Part shown: one piece after another, positions 10,318 through 20,097 of the stretch | How the letters are laid out: the number at the start of each line of letters is the position of its first letter | Position numbering within the stretch: position 1 is the stretch's first letter | Origin: Candidatus Zhuqueibacterota bacterium | GTDB taxonomy: Bacteria; Zhuqueibacterota; Zhuqueibacteria; Thermofontimicrobiales; Thiofontviventaceae | Assembly: GCA_016926625.1 (NCBI GenBank) | Contig: JAFGOE010000075.1 | Coordinates: 1 to 64,000, forward strand | Reading direction: 5' to 3' | Length of the DNA stretch: 64,000 bases | Position numbers and translations under genes: made by a program | Notes under the pieces: model-generated | What the model was told of the DNA's origin: nothing | Databases searched by the model: none | Seen by the model: only the letters and a program-made list of their open reading frames with translations

Positions 10318-13311
10318 CTATCGCATCAAAACGAGTTTTCTGATATATACATTTCCTCCTGCTTCCAACCGATACACATAAATCCCACTTGCGAATCCTT
10401 TAGCATCCCATACGATTCGATGCATTCCGGCGGTTCGCTTCTCCGAAATCAATAAGGCTACTTCTTCGCCTAACAGATTGTAGATCTTCAATGTGACAAA
10501 TGATTCTTCTGGCAGTGAAAATTCGATGGTGGTGCTGGGATTGAATGGATTCGGATAATTTTGTCGTAAATTGTAATCTGTAGAGATATGTTGAACTATA
10601 TTTTGTACTCGTGTCGGTAGTGGCTCTCCTTGATATATCTTGACGTCATCAATCAGCACACCGAGATCGGTGTTCTGTTCATCGGAGATAAAATGAAATC
10701 GGACCCATACCTGGGTGTGTCCCTCTTCAATGAATTCGGTTAAACTGACTTGACGATGTTCCCATTTTTGCATGGCGCCAGATAACGAGTCAATTTTCAT
10801 CCAGTTCAGGCTGTCGCCACTGGCCTCCACGTAACAGATGTCTTTATCCTTTTCGGTCAGATATCTCGTCCAGTACTTCAGAGTGGCGCTGTCTCCTGAT
10901 TGAAAATGAAAGCCCGGTATGAAGCTCATCACCGCATCCATGTTGTTCTCATAAGGGGTGACCCCATTATGGTTATGGGCCGCACTCTTACCTGAATGAC
11001 CGACAAACGTGGTGGTAACCGCCCACCCACCATCAAAAGACCAATATCCGACATCCTTAGAAAAATCATCGACCAGATTGGTTACATCAACTGCGCGTTG
11101 AGACATATTATTATATGCATTGTAATCACCGGGGTAATTAAGAACGGTGATCACAAAATCCAGGTTTTCTTGTTGATAAGCTACAAACAGTTTAAATTCC
11201 ACCACACTTGTCTGGTCAACCAGAAGCAGCGGAACATGAGTCGTATCCGCATACAACGCCTGACCGTTACATAGTATAGTACAGGCGACATCAAAGTCGG
11301 CCCCGTTATGTTGCCCGCAATTTAAAATTTCAGCCCCTGGTATGATCGGGACAAATAGCGGGATACTATCAACCGACAGGTGCACACGTTGAGCGGCTGC
11401 ATCGTAGTCGGGTAATATAAGTTCGAGGTCATACCATACTCTTCCTGAAGAAGTGGCAGACGTATCGTTGGACGAGATGAAGATGAAGCCGCGATGATGG
11501 CCACTATGTAGATCTCTGGTTAAAATATTGAAATCGAGTAGAAGCGAATCATACGGGCTGATGCTCTCCATGCTATAGGGAAGATCTATCCAATCGGCAT
11601 CTTCCATACCAACATATCCGATACGCCGTAACGATGGATCATCCTCACCATGATTCGAGAAAAGTACGTTTCCCTGGTCACTCACCACGATATCATCGAT
11701 TAAAAAGCCGTCGAGCGATGGATCAGTTACTGCGCTAACGCCTTCGTCTGAAGCGAGCGCAAATCGGATCATGACGCTGTCTGATTTATATGCAGAAAGA
11801 TCGAATTCTATCGGTACCCAACCAGAACTGCGACCTGCCCAACCTGCTATTCCAGTTCCTATGTCCCATAGAGTTGGCGACCCGAAGCTCCACAGACTTT
11901 GACAATTATAAGCCGGATGACTGGGATAGGCAAGTTCGAAATGAATTCCACCATCGGTTGAAATCCACACGTTACACCCATCCCAACCATCATATATTTT
12001 TAATACAGGTGAGAGCAATGTGGGATCCTCCAATGCCCATCTCCCTATCAGTGAGAGGGTGGGAATAGTAGTATTCGATAATGTGAGCATAGGTAGGTCT
12101 AAATATTGCAGCCAACAGTCGCCATAGCCACTTAGCTGCGGATCGCCACACCACCATGAAAGACCATCATAGGATTGAGTACTATCCGAATGAAAATAGA
12201 TAGCTGTCGATGTCGCACCGTCCAGAGCGAAGAACGCCAACTGATTAGGACTGTTATTTTTTATATGAATTTGTTGAGACACTGAATCACCAATGACAAG
12301 CGCATCGCTGATCTGTTTTGGAAAGATAGACAGAGCCGGGCCGCATGTCGTTTCATCCCAGATAAATGAAGAATGCCTGCCAATTCTGCAAGTACCCCAT
12401 TTGATCCTGAAGTAACCGCCATTGTTTGCACCGGGTGTATATCGTTTGAATTGGGCAGTTTCACCCCAATTTGTCCCCCAACTGTTTTTACAGATCCAGC
12501 ATTGTTCTTCATCATTCCAGCCTATGATTAAGATTGCATGGCCACTAATTAGTTCCCCTGAAACATGTTCATAGACACCAGTCGAATAATATCGAAAATC
12601 ATCGTAGACAGCGAAACCTGCACTTACTGGTTGGTAAATAAGTGCATTTTTAATATTTGAGATTAAACCATCATTCAAGCAAACAAAACCACAACCAGCG
12701 ATTCGAACTGCTTCGTCCATCCAATTACTGCAGAGCTCGGTGCAAGGAATCTGATCATTCGCCTGATATGGCATACACATTTCACTCGGTATTCCATCTG
12801 TTCTGATAAAATCCAATGCTAACTTTGAATTACCTCCCTCGCAAGATCCCGCACCGCTGCAGGACAGGATAAATTGCTCTGACAGGTCGATCATCGAATC
12901 GGCGTTATTATGGTATATTTTCCACCAGGATTCGACCTGTGCAACAGCAGCGAAGTCCCAGCAACTGCCGCATCTCTGAGGAGAATACTGAGTTTTGGGT
13001 GGTGTCACCCAGTTGCCGTTGTTATTCCGCCAATCGATACGGGGAGGAAAATCGTCAACCTGGGGTAACGAAATTAATGTTTCCCGAGATTCATCCAGTG
13101 GCCCGAGGTCAGCACCACAAAGACGCTTGAACTCTTCGAGTGATAGCTTGCTCACCCAGCTCTCTCCGGGGGTCCAATTTGCCCCTTTTTCAGCAATGGC
13201 TAATTTAATCTGCTCGATATCGTCTGATGAAAATAGGTTAGACGGTAGGGTGAGAATTAGTAGAATTGGTAACAGCAGACAAAGATGGGTCATTCGTTTC
13301 AATGACTTCAT
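10318..13311 (-). CDS. Secreted papain-family (C1A) cysteine peptidase with type IX C-terminal domain
   Basis: QYSPQRCGSCWDFAAVAQVESWW (catalytic Cys), SGHAILIIGWNDEEQCW (His), ICKNSWGTNWGE (Asn); LRQNYPNPFNPSTTIEFSLP...ASGIYVYRLEAGGNVYIRKLVLMR. Confidence 0.93.
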   Translation of the reverse strand: MKSLKRMTHLCLLLPILLILTLPSNLFSSDDIEQIKLAIAEKGANWTPGESWVSKLSLEEFKRLCGADLGPLDESRETLISLPQVDDFPPRIDWRNNNGNWVTPPKTQYSPQRCGSCWDFAAVAQVESWWKIYHNNADSMIDLSEQFILSCSGAGSCEGGNSKLALDFIRTDGIPSEMCMPYQANDQIPCTELCSNWMDEAVRIAGCGFVCLNDGLISNIKNALIYQPVSAGFAVYDDFRYYSTGVYEHVSGELISGHAILIIGWNDEEQCWICKNSWGTNWGETAQFKRYTPGANNGGYFRIKWGTCRIGRHSSFIWDETTCGPALSIFPKQISDALVIGDSVSQQIHIKNNSPNQLAFFALDGATSTAIYFHSDSTQSYDGLSWWCGDPQLSGYGDCWLQYLDLPMLTLSNTTIPTLSLIGRWALEDPTLLSPVLKIYDGWDGCNVWISTDGGIHFELAYPSHPAYNCQSLWSFGSPTLWDIGTGIAGWAGRSSGWVPIEFDLSAYKSDSVMIRFALASDEGVSAVTDPSLDGFLIDDIVVSDQGNVLFSNHGEDDPSLRRIGYVGMEDADWIDLPYSMESISPYDSLLLDFNILTRDLHSGHHRGFIFISSNDTSATSSGRVWYDLELILPDYDAAAQRVHLSVDSIPLFVPIIPGAEILNCGQHNGADFDVACTILCNGQALYADTTHVPLLLVDQTSVVEFKLFVAYQQENLDFVITVLNYPGDYNAYNNMSQRAVDVTNLVDDFSKDVGYWSFDGGWAVTTTFVGHSGKSAAHNHNGVTPYENNMDAVMSFIPGFHFQSGDSATLKYWTRYLTEKDKDICYVEASGDSLNWMKIDSLSGAMQKWEHRQVSLTEFIEEGHTQVWVRFHFISDEQNTDLGVLIDDVKIYQGEPLPTRVQNIVQHISTDYNLRQNYPNPFNPSTTIEFSLPEESFVTLKIYNLLGEEVALLISEKRTAGMHRIVWDAKGFASGIYVYRLEAGGNVYIRKLVLMR

Positions 13312-13873
13312 GTATTACCTCCTTTTTTATTGATAATTACATCCGGACTTCCCTTTCCTTCACTGGACTGAATAGTCGACGGGGACTTGCTCCTCACGAA
13401 AACTGTTTGAAAGAGTTCGTCAGCCGTTTTTCATGAAGAAAAGATAGCTGCACAGAGTGCAGCGAAATTTTTTCCTAGATGTCAAACCATGTAGATGTTT
13501 TTATACGGTAAATTAGTTGAAATTATAGTATCAAGAATAAACGTCTATTATTCTTATAACATGTTTTAAAAGAGAAATTTTATACAGGATGAATAAAATA
13601 TACCGATTCAGGGGGAGTCGGTTGAAGAAATGGTGGTAGCGAATAAACTAAGGCGATTATTTATTATCTATAAATACTGAAGGAAATGCCAAAAGGAAAA
13701 TCGATCAAAAGAACACGAACGATCCGCACATTAATATAATCTAATTCGTGCCGATTGTCAATAAGAATTTATGTTCTCAATTGAATTTTACTTCATTCGA
13801 TATCGAAATTGCATTATTTTTGTCAGGAATTTTAAAATTAATCATTATTTTGATCTAAATAACGTTATGTAAA

Positions 13874-15340
13874 TCATTTATTTAAGTTATCTCCAAGCAG
13901 CAGCCCAATATAAAGCGAAAAATACTTCGTGTTTTCATCTTCAGTTAGAATGATATTATAATTTGGCTGAATGGTTACTTTCTGTTTAATATCCATGGCG
14001 ACTCCCAGTTGGATGCCTGGTTTAGTTACTGAATCTCTTTCTATCTTCAACGTGATCGAGGATTCTGTATGCTGGTCTTTGTAATATCCTTTTACTTCGG
14101 CATCGCCGCTCATGAAGAAAAATCCTGCACCAGCCTGCAATGCAACATTGAAATCTTGAGTTTCGGAGCGCGACATGCGGAAACGTATTGAGGGGAGCAG
14201 CTCGATGATCGATAGTGAACCGGAAGTGCTTTTCAACTGATAATCATAACTTTCGTAATATGGCGGGATCCTCATCGATCTCGCCTGTTTGATAAGTTCT
14301 TCCCCATTGGGTGAAAATCGATTGTAGGCGATTCGTCCGCCTAAGGAGACTGATTTATTCGTCTGAAAAAAGATGTTGCATCCGGCTGAAAGTCCGATGC
14401 TCCAATCCTCGCTGCCTTCTCCGATGGCTTTCGCGATTCCTAAATTTGGTACGAAACAAATATTGCTTCTTTTTTTACCTTTGATTTCCGTTTCCTGTCG
14501 TTCTGTTTCAGGCTGACGCTCTGGATTGAGATACATCTGCATACCGATAGATCCAACGAAGCCACCGATTCCGAGTTTCAGGTCGATATCTTCCACTTCA
14601 CCGGTGAGTGGATTCAGAGGAGCATTGTCGTTTTGTAACAACTTGTGTCCCTTGTAAGCAGCGAATGAATATAGTCCCTTAGCAACCAGCATCGTTTTAT
14701 TGGAAATAATGGGGATTTCAATGCCTGCTCCCAGCACGGGTGCAATAACGTTATCCTCTCCTTGATATGTGTCGGTCGCTGAGTAAAATTCAGACATACC
14801 ACCCGTAATATCGTAGGTACTCGACATTTTCAGAGAAAGAGATAAAAATTCCAGACCAGCGCTTATAAAAATCCCCTGTTTTTTAGAGGGAAAATAATTG
14901 GCAAATAGAGAAAACGATCTTTGAGAATAATCCGTACTGCCCGAAATCTCCGATTGCATTTCCATTGTGTTACCCATCACATCGACAAATGGTAAACCAG
15001 GAATTGTCGCAGTCTCTTTTTCATTTTTCTCAAAATAATAGTTATAAGTTGCCATCATCGAAAAGTGGGAATTAATGCGGTATCCGATATAGGGCGATAA
15101 TCCTAACAGGATTTTATTATCCCACCCCCAACCTATTTTTACATCATCCTCGTCATCATCATTCCCAAACATTTTAGTCGTTACATCGAAATCAGTATCT
15201 TCGATTTTACCGGTTCCATTCATTAATAACATAGAAGCACCGCCACCTAAGAAAAAGCCTTCATTGGGAATTTGAGCCGACAGGCAATTTGAGATTAATA
15301 GTACTCCTATAAATCCGTAAGCCTTTAAAAAAAATTTCAT
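13874..15340 (-). CDS. Putative outer-membrane beta-barrel protein
   Basis: Signal peptide (GVLLISNCLSAQ), alternating hydrophobic/aromatic strands, two related barrel-like halves. Confidence 0.7.
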   Translation of the reverse strand: MKFFLKAYGFIGVLLISNCLSAQIPNEGFFLGGGASMLLMNGTGKIEDTDFDVTTKMFGNDDDEDDVKIGWGWDNKILLGLSPYIGYRINSHFSMMATYNYYFEKNEKETATIPGLPFVDVMGNTMEMQSEISGSTDYSQRSFSLFANYFPSKKQGIFISAGLEFLSLSLKMSSTYDITGGMSEFYSATDTYQGEDNVIAPVLGAGIEIPIISNKTMLVAKGLYSFAAYKGHKLLQNDNAPLNPLTGEVEDIDLKLGIGGFVGSIGMQMYLNPERQPETERQETEIKGKKRSNICFVPNLGIAKAIGEGSEDWSIGLSAGCNIFFQTNKSVSLGGRIAYNRFSPNGEELIKQARSMRIPPYYESYDYQLKSTSGSLSIIELLPSIRFRMSRSETQDFNVALQAGAGFFFMSGDAEVKGYYKDQHTESSITLKIERDSVTKPGIQLGVAMDIKQKVTIQPNYNIILTEDENTKYFSLYIGLLLGDNLNK

Positions 15341-15746
15341 TGTTCATTCTCCCCTTTTTTATTAGGATTTAGGAATATTGGTTTTATTTTTTATATAAAA
15401 ATTCCGCGAGAATACCCGGTATAGTATTATTTATGCAGGTCTAAAAGGATAAACCATGATGTTAATTTAAATAATTAACGAAGAAAAAGAATAAAAATCA
15501 ACAAATTTCTGAATCAGCTCACCTTTTGGTAAGCGCATACCATGCATGGTGCGTGTCTTTTACTAATAATTGACACTGGTACATTATATAGATAAAATAT
15601 TCAAGGCCCATCGCTATTGAAAAATTTGACATTATCGACTGACATACTTGATAAAGTCATCAATATTTTGTATGTTTTATTGATCTGCCGATACTCGTAA
15701 AAACGAGATTGTTCGAAAAACGAAATATGTTCAGAAAAGAAGGAAA

Positions 15747-17192
15747 TTGATCATGATCAGAAAATCCCACACACGTCGTCAATTTTTAAAAACCACTGGC
15801 CTTTTAGCAGCGGCATCCGCATTGCCGTGCTTGAAAGGAAGTCGGAATGATGTAAGACGACTGCAGCCCAACATTATCTACATACTGGCGGATGATCTGG
15901 GGTATGGAGATTTAAGCTGCTATGGTCAGAACAAGTTCTCAACACCCAATCTGGATCAATTAGCCCGTAGTGGTATAAGATTTACCCATCACTCCGCAGG
16001 CAGTACCGTATGCGCGCCATCGAGGTCGGTATTGCTGACCGGACTCCATACCGGCCGTACGCCCATTAAGGGCAACAAAGAATATGAAACGGAAGGACAA
16101 CAGCCGATGCCGGAAAGCACAGTGACCGTGGCCAAACTCCTCCGGCAGGCCGGATACAGGACAGGGGCTTTCGGGAAGTGGGGACTCGGTTTCGTGGGTA
16201 CAGACGGCGATCCGAACGCTCAGGGGTTCGATGAGTTCTTCGGCTACAACTGTCAGCGACAGGCGCACCGGCATTATCCGTCTCATCTATGGTATAATCA
16301 TAAAAAAATTACGCTGGAAGGAAACGATCAAAATCCTCCTCTCACCTATGCGCCCGATGTGATTCATGAAAAAGCACTCGAGTTCATCGAGACAAATCGA
16401 GAGCATCCCTTCTTCCTGTATCTTCCTTACACCCTGCCTCATGCGGAACTCATCGTTCCGGACGACGACATCCTGCGAAAGTATAAAGGGACGTTCGAGG
16501 AGAAGCCCTATATTGCCGACGAGGGTAGTGATTACGGCGCCGACATGATCGTCGCAAAATACTGTTCGCAGGAGACGCCGCGAGCCGTCTACGCGGCGAT
16601 GGTGGATCGGCTGGATTGTTACGTTGGTGAGGTGGTTGCTAAAATTGCTGAATTAAATCTGTCCTCTCAGACCCTGATCATGTTCAGCAGCGACAACGGT
16701 CCCCATCAGGAGGGTGGTGCGGATCCCCAATTCTTCAACAGCAACGGGGGATTACGTGGTCACAAGCGAGATTTGTATGAGGGGGGCATTCGGGTGCCGT
16801 TTATCGCGTCCTGGCCAGGCCACATCCCGGTCGGGAACAATTCCGATCATATATCCGCCTTCTGGGATATACTTCCAACATTCGCAGAGTTAGCCGGCGT
16901 TAAAACACCGTCAGCAATCGACGGCATTTCACTAGTCCCGACGCTAATGAACAGAGGCAATCAGCGCGAACATGACTATCTTTATTGGGAGTTCCATGAA
17001 TGGGGCGGCCGAGTCGCCGTTCGCAAAGGTAACTGGAAAGCAGTACGATTGAATGCATTGGTTGAGCCTCAGCACTCCCTGGAGCTGTATAATTTAAACG
17101 ATGATCCCCACGAACAGCATGATGTGGCTAAAGATCATCCCGATCTGGTAAAGGAGATAGAGGCGATCATCAATAGAGAAAAAAGCTTTTAG
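15747..17192 (+). CDS. Sulfatase (arylsulfatase A-like, Tat-type N-terminus)
   Basis: RRQFLKTTGLLAAASALP Tat-like signal; NIIYILADDLGYGDLSCYG; formylglycine motif CAPSRSVLLTGLHTGRTPIKGN. Confidence 0.95.
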   Translation: MIMIRKSHTRRQFLKTTGLLAAASALPCLKGSRNDVRRLQPNIIYILADDLGYGDLSCYGQNKFSTPNLDQLARSGIRFTHHSAGSTVCAPSRSVLLTGLHTGRTPIKGNKEYETEGQQPMPESTVTVAKLLRQAGYRTGAFGKWGLGFVGTDGDPNAQGFDEFFGYNCQRQAHRHYPSHLWYNHKKITLEGNDQNPPLTYAPDVIHEKALEFIETNREHPFFLYLPYTLPHAELIVPDDDILRKYKGTFEEKPYIADEGSDYGADMIVAKYCSQETPRAVYAAMVDRLDCYVGEVVAKIAELNLSSQTLIMFSSDNGPHQEGGADPQFFNSNGGLRGHKRDLYEGGIRVPFIASWPGHIPVGNNSDHISAFWDILPTFAELAGVKTPSAIDGISLVPTLMNRGNQREHDYLYWEFHEWGGRVAVRKGNWKAVRLNALVEPQHSLELYNLNDDPHEQHDVAKDHPDLVKEIEAIINREKSF

Positions 17193-17280
17193 CATGCCAC
17201 AGAGTAATATTCATAACTAATAGATCCTACTCGTAAAAGAGTACTATTTCTATTGCCAGTCTGTCTGATGCAAAATTAAT

Positions 17281-17322
17281 AAGGGGATACGGTACTGTAT
17301 ATTAAGTGAACCGTATCCCCTT
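17281..17322. terminator. Bidirectional intrinsic terminator between convergent genes
   Basis: aaggggatacggt...accgtatcccctt, 13-bp perfect inverted repeat between the stops at 17192 (+) and 17373 (-). Confidence 0.8.
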
Positions 17323-17372
17323 GTCATCTTCTTTATGTTATCGATCCAATTTCTAAAACATCTGTCTTGATA

Positions 17373-19874
17373 TCAATCCGTCAGGTGATAGTAAAAATAT
17401 TTAACCAGTTCAGAACAGACAAAGAATGATCCGACCAGGGCGAGGATGGTGCCCATATGTTTTGCCGTGGGCGGCGTAAAGTGGAAAATGCTCTGACCAA
17501 TACCCGTGTACGGCAACAGCACTGTCAATATAATCGCGATACCCGTCAGTACCAGCACATACGATGAAGGACGTTTCGCCTTGAAAAACGGCAGTTTACT
17601 CCTGACGGAGAACAGAAATATAAGTTCGGTGATAATGCTGCCCATGTACCAGTTGGTCTGCAGAATGTTCGCTCCCTCCCGGACGAAGATCGCAAAGAAC
17701 ATGAAGTCGAACACCATGCTCACCACGCCGAGAACGATCGAAATAAGGACGATTTCCTTTACGTCGTACTTTCGTGGCTTCGTAACCTCCGGAATATCGA
17801 CATTATCGGTGGCGATGGATATCATCGGAAAATCAGAGAGCAGGTTCACCAGCAATATCTGCAGCGGCAACATCGGTAAAAAATCGATAAACAGTGAGCC
17901 GATCGCAATCGCGTAAAAGTTGCCGAAGTTGGACGCGAGCGTGGCCTTTAAGTACTTGATGCTATTGGCGATTCCTTCGCGACCGCTTCGAATCCCATCG
18001 ATAATCACCTCAAGGTTTTTCTGCAACAGGATGATGTCCGCTGCCTCACGGGCGATATCAGCGGCGCTTTCGACCACCATCGATACGGTGGCGAGTTTCA
18101 GTGCGGGCGCATCGTTGATCCCTTCTCCCAGGAATCCGACTGTATAGGTCTGTTGCAGTGTCTGAATGATCTCGTATTTTTGCTCGGGCGTGACACGAGC
18201 GAAAACGTCGTAATGCATGATCGCTTTGGTACGTTCTTCAGGCGTCTTACTCATTAACTCGAATCCGCTGATCACCTGGGTAGCATCCTCAAGCAATCCG
18301 ATCTTCACGCCAACGGCTCCGGCGACTTCGGGACTGTCGCCCGTAATGATTTTAAGCTGAACACCGAGCTGTTTCGCTTTCTCCACGGCCTGGAATGTGG
18401 AGGGCTTGATGGGATCGGAGAACGCGATGACGCCCAGAAAATCGAGGTCATGTTCGTCCTCCGGCGAAATCGTCGTTGTGTCCGATGGCAGCACTCGTTT
18501 CGCGATCGCGATGGTTCGCTCGCCGGCTTTCCCTTTTTCCATGAGCCAGGAATGAAGTGCCTTCTGTTCGGTTTCATTCAGCGAAGATAAATGCAGTACG
18601 TCCTCCGGTGCACCTCGAACCAGCATAATGGTCTCGTTCCCGTCACGAAGCAGTACGCTGTTGCGGCGGCGCTGCGGATTGAACGGTATCTCCATCAGTC
18701 GCTCCGGCTGTTTGTCTGATGACAGATTATTCTTAGCGAAGGCTTCTAAGATACCGATATCAAAAGGCTCCGTCTTCTGTTCGGTCTGGGCGACGGTTAG
18801 CGCGGCGAAAGACAGTAGTCCTGGGTCCGCACCCGGAGAAAATTCCGTCACCGTGAGCGAGTTCTCGGTGAGAGTCCCGGTTTTATCGGAGCAGAGCACT
18901 TCGATGCTGCCGATGTCTTCGATCGCGGTTAACCGTTTGACGACCACATCCTGTTTAGCGAGTCGCAACGCGCCGCGCGAAAGCGAAACAGTCGTCACGA
19001 CCGGCAGAGCCTCCGGTATCACGCTGACCACGAGGGCGATGGAGAAAATAACCAGTTCGATGATATTCGCCCGCTCTCCTTTTAGAATCAGATTCATCGC
19101 AAATACAACCGCCAGCGTAATAAGGATCATCCTGAGGATGAATTGACTGAAACGGCCGATCCCTTTGGAGAATTCGCTCTCTTTGGTGGTCTCCAAAGTT
19201 AATTTAGCGATCGTGCCGATGGCGGTGCGGGCACCTGTTTCTAATACCAGTGCAATCGCATCCCCTTCGACCACCGATGTACCGCTGAAACAGAGATTAT
19301 GTCCTTCGTAGATGCTTTTGGGGACTGCGGTCATCACATCCTGGTTTTTAGGAACAGGCACTGATTCACCGGTCAGCGTCGTCTCATTGACGACCAGGTA
19401 GTGTGTACTCAGTATCCGAACATCGGCCGGTACGGAATCCCCTGTCTCGAGTTTGATGATGTCACCCGGGACCAGGTTACGCGAATCGATGGTGTCCCAA
19501 TGCGAATCGCGTTTGACCCGGGTCCGTTTGGTGATGAATTGCTGTAATGCTCTTAAAGAAAGCTCGGATTTGTACTCCTGATAAAATCCGAGAAGAGCGT
19601 TGATGAATACGAAACTGATGATAACGGCTGCGTCGAGATGTTCGCCCACGATAAACACGATAATCGCAGCCACGATGAGCAGATAGATAAAAGCCGATTT
19701 AAATTGGCGAAGAGCGACATCGTACCATCGAACCTGGTTCGCTTTGATCTCATTGTAACCCCTGGTGGATAAATGTTCCGAAGCTTGTTGCGATGATAAT
19801 CCACTCGCTGCTGAGGTACTGAACCGCTCTGACAACTCCTGTTCCGATAAAGTAGCGTAATTAAAGATGTCCAT
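17373..19874 (-). CDS. Cation-transporting P-type ATPase (MgtA/PMA-like)
   Basis: CSDKTGTLTEN, TGDSPEVA, GEGINDAPALK, LTGESVPVPK. Confidence 0.93.
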   Translation of the reverse strand: MDIFNYATLSEQELSERFSTSAASGLSSQQASEHLSTRGYNEIKANQVRWYDVALRQFKSAFIYLLIVAAIIVFIVGEHLDAAVIISFVFINALLGFYQEYKSELSLRALQQFITKRTRVKRDSHWDTIDSRNLVPGDIIKLETGDSVPADVRILSTHYLVVNETTLTGESVPVPKNQDVMTAVPKSIYEGHNLCFSGTSVVEGDAIALVLETGARTAIGTIAKLTLETTKESEFSKGIGRFSQFILRMILITLAVVFAMNLILKGERANIIELVIFSIALVVSVIPEALPVVTTVSLSRGALRLAKQDVVVKRLTAIEDIGSIEVLCSDKTGTLTENSLTVTEFSPGADPGLLSFAALTVAQTEQKTEPFDIGILEAFAKNNLSSDKQPERLMEIPFNPQRRRNSVLLRDGNETIMLVRGAPEDVLHLSSLNETEQKALHSWLMEKGKAGERTIAIAKRVLPSDTTTISPEDEHDLDFLGVIAFSDPIKPSTFQAVEKAKQLGVQLKIITGDSPEVAGAVGVKIGLLEDATQVISGFELMSKTPEERTKAIMHYDVFARVTPEQKYEIIQTLQQTYTVGFLGEGINDAPALKLATVSMVVESAADIAREAADIILLQKNLEVIIDGIRSGREGIANSIKYLKATLASNFGNFYAIAIGSLFIDFLPMLPLQILLVNLLSDFPMISIATDNVDIPEVTKPRKYDVKEIVLISIVLGVVSMVFDFMFFAIFVREGANILQTNWYMGSIITELIFLFSVRSKLPFFKAKRPSSYVLVLTGIAIILTVLLPYTGIGQSIFHFTPPTAKHMGTILALVGSFFVCSELVKYFYYHLTD

Positions 19875-20064
19875 AGTGTCTCCTGCAAACTAACCATCAA
19901 TGAAGCTGTTTATTGGAGTTGAATCTCCGGTAAAGCATTTTAAGTTGTGTAATCCTTTTATTACTATAAACAGTGCCTATTTTTTAATATTCCCGTAAAA
20001 AAAGTTCTCGATATTTTTTTTTGACTTATCATCGGTTTTATTTAAAGCGTGGATTGATACATAG

Positions 20065-20091
20065 ACGGGCTGTCCCCCAAAGACAGTCCGT
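20065..20091. terminator. Putative terminator stem acgggctgtc-N7-gacagtccgt
   Basis: Inverted repeat immediately downstream of the minus-strand stop at 20098; weak T tract. Confidence 0.45.
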
Positions 20092-20097
20092 TTGAAT

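Noticed and set aside
18628-19146. 172-aa plus-strand ORF in the ORF track
   Set aside because: Antisense to a well-supported P-type ATPase; arginine/serine-rich shadow translation without recognisable motifs
19875-20060. Possible Mg2+ riboswitch (M-box) upstream of the P-type ATPase
   Set aside because: No convincing multi-helix conserved core could be read; only a short imperfect stem
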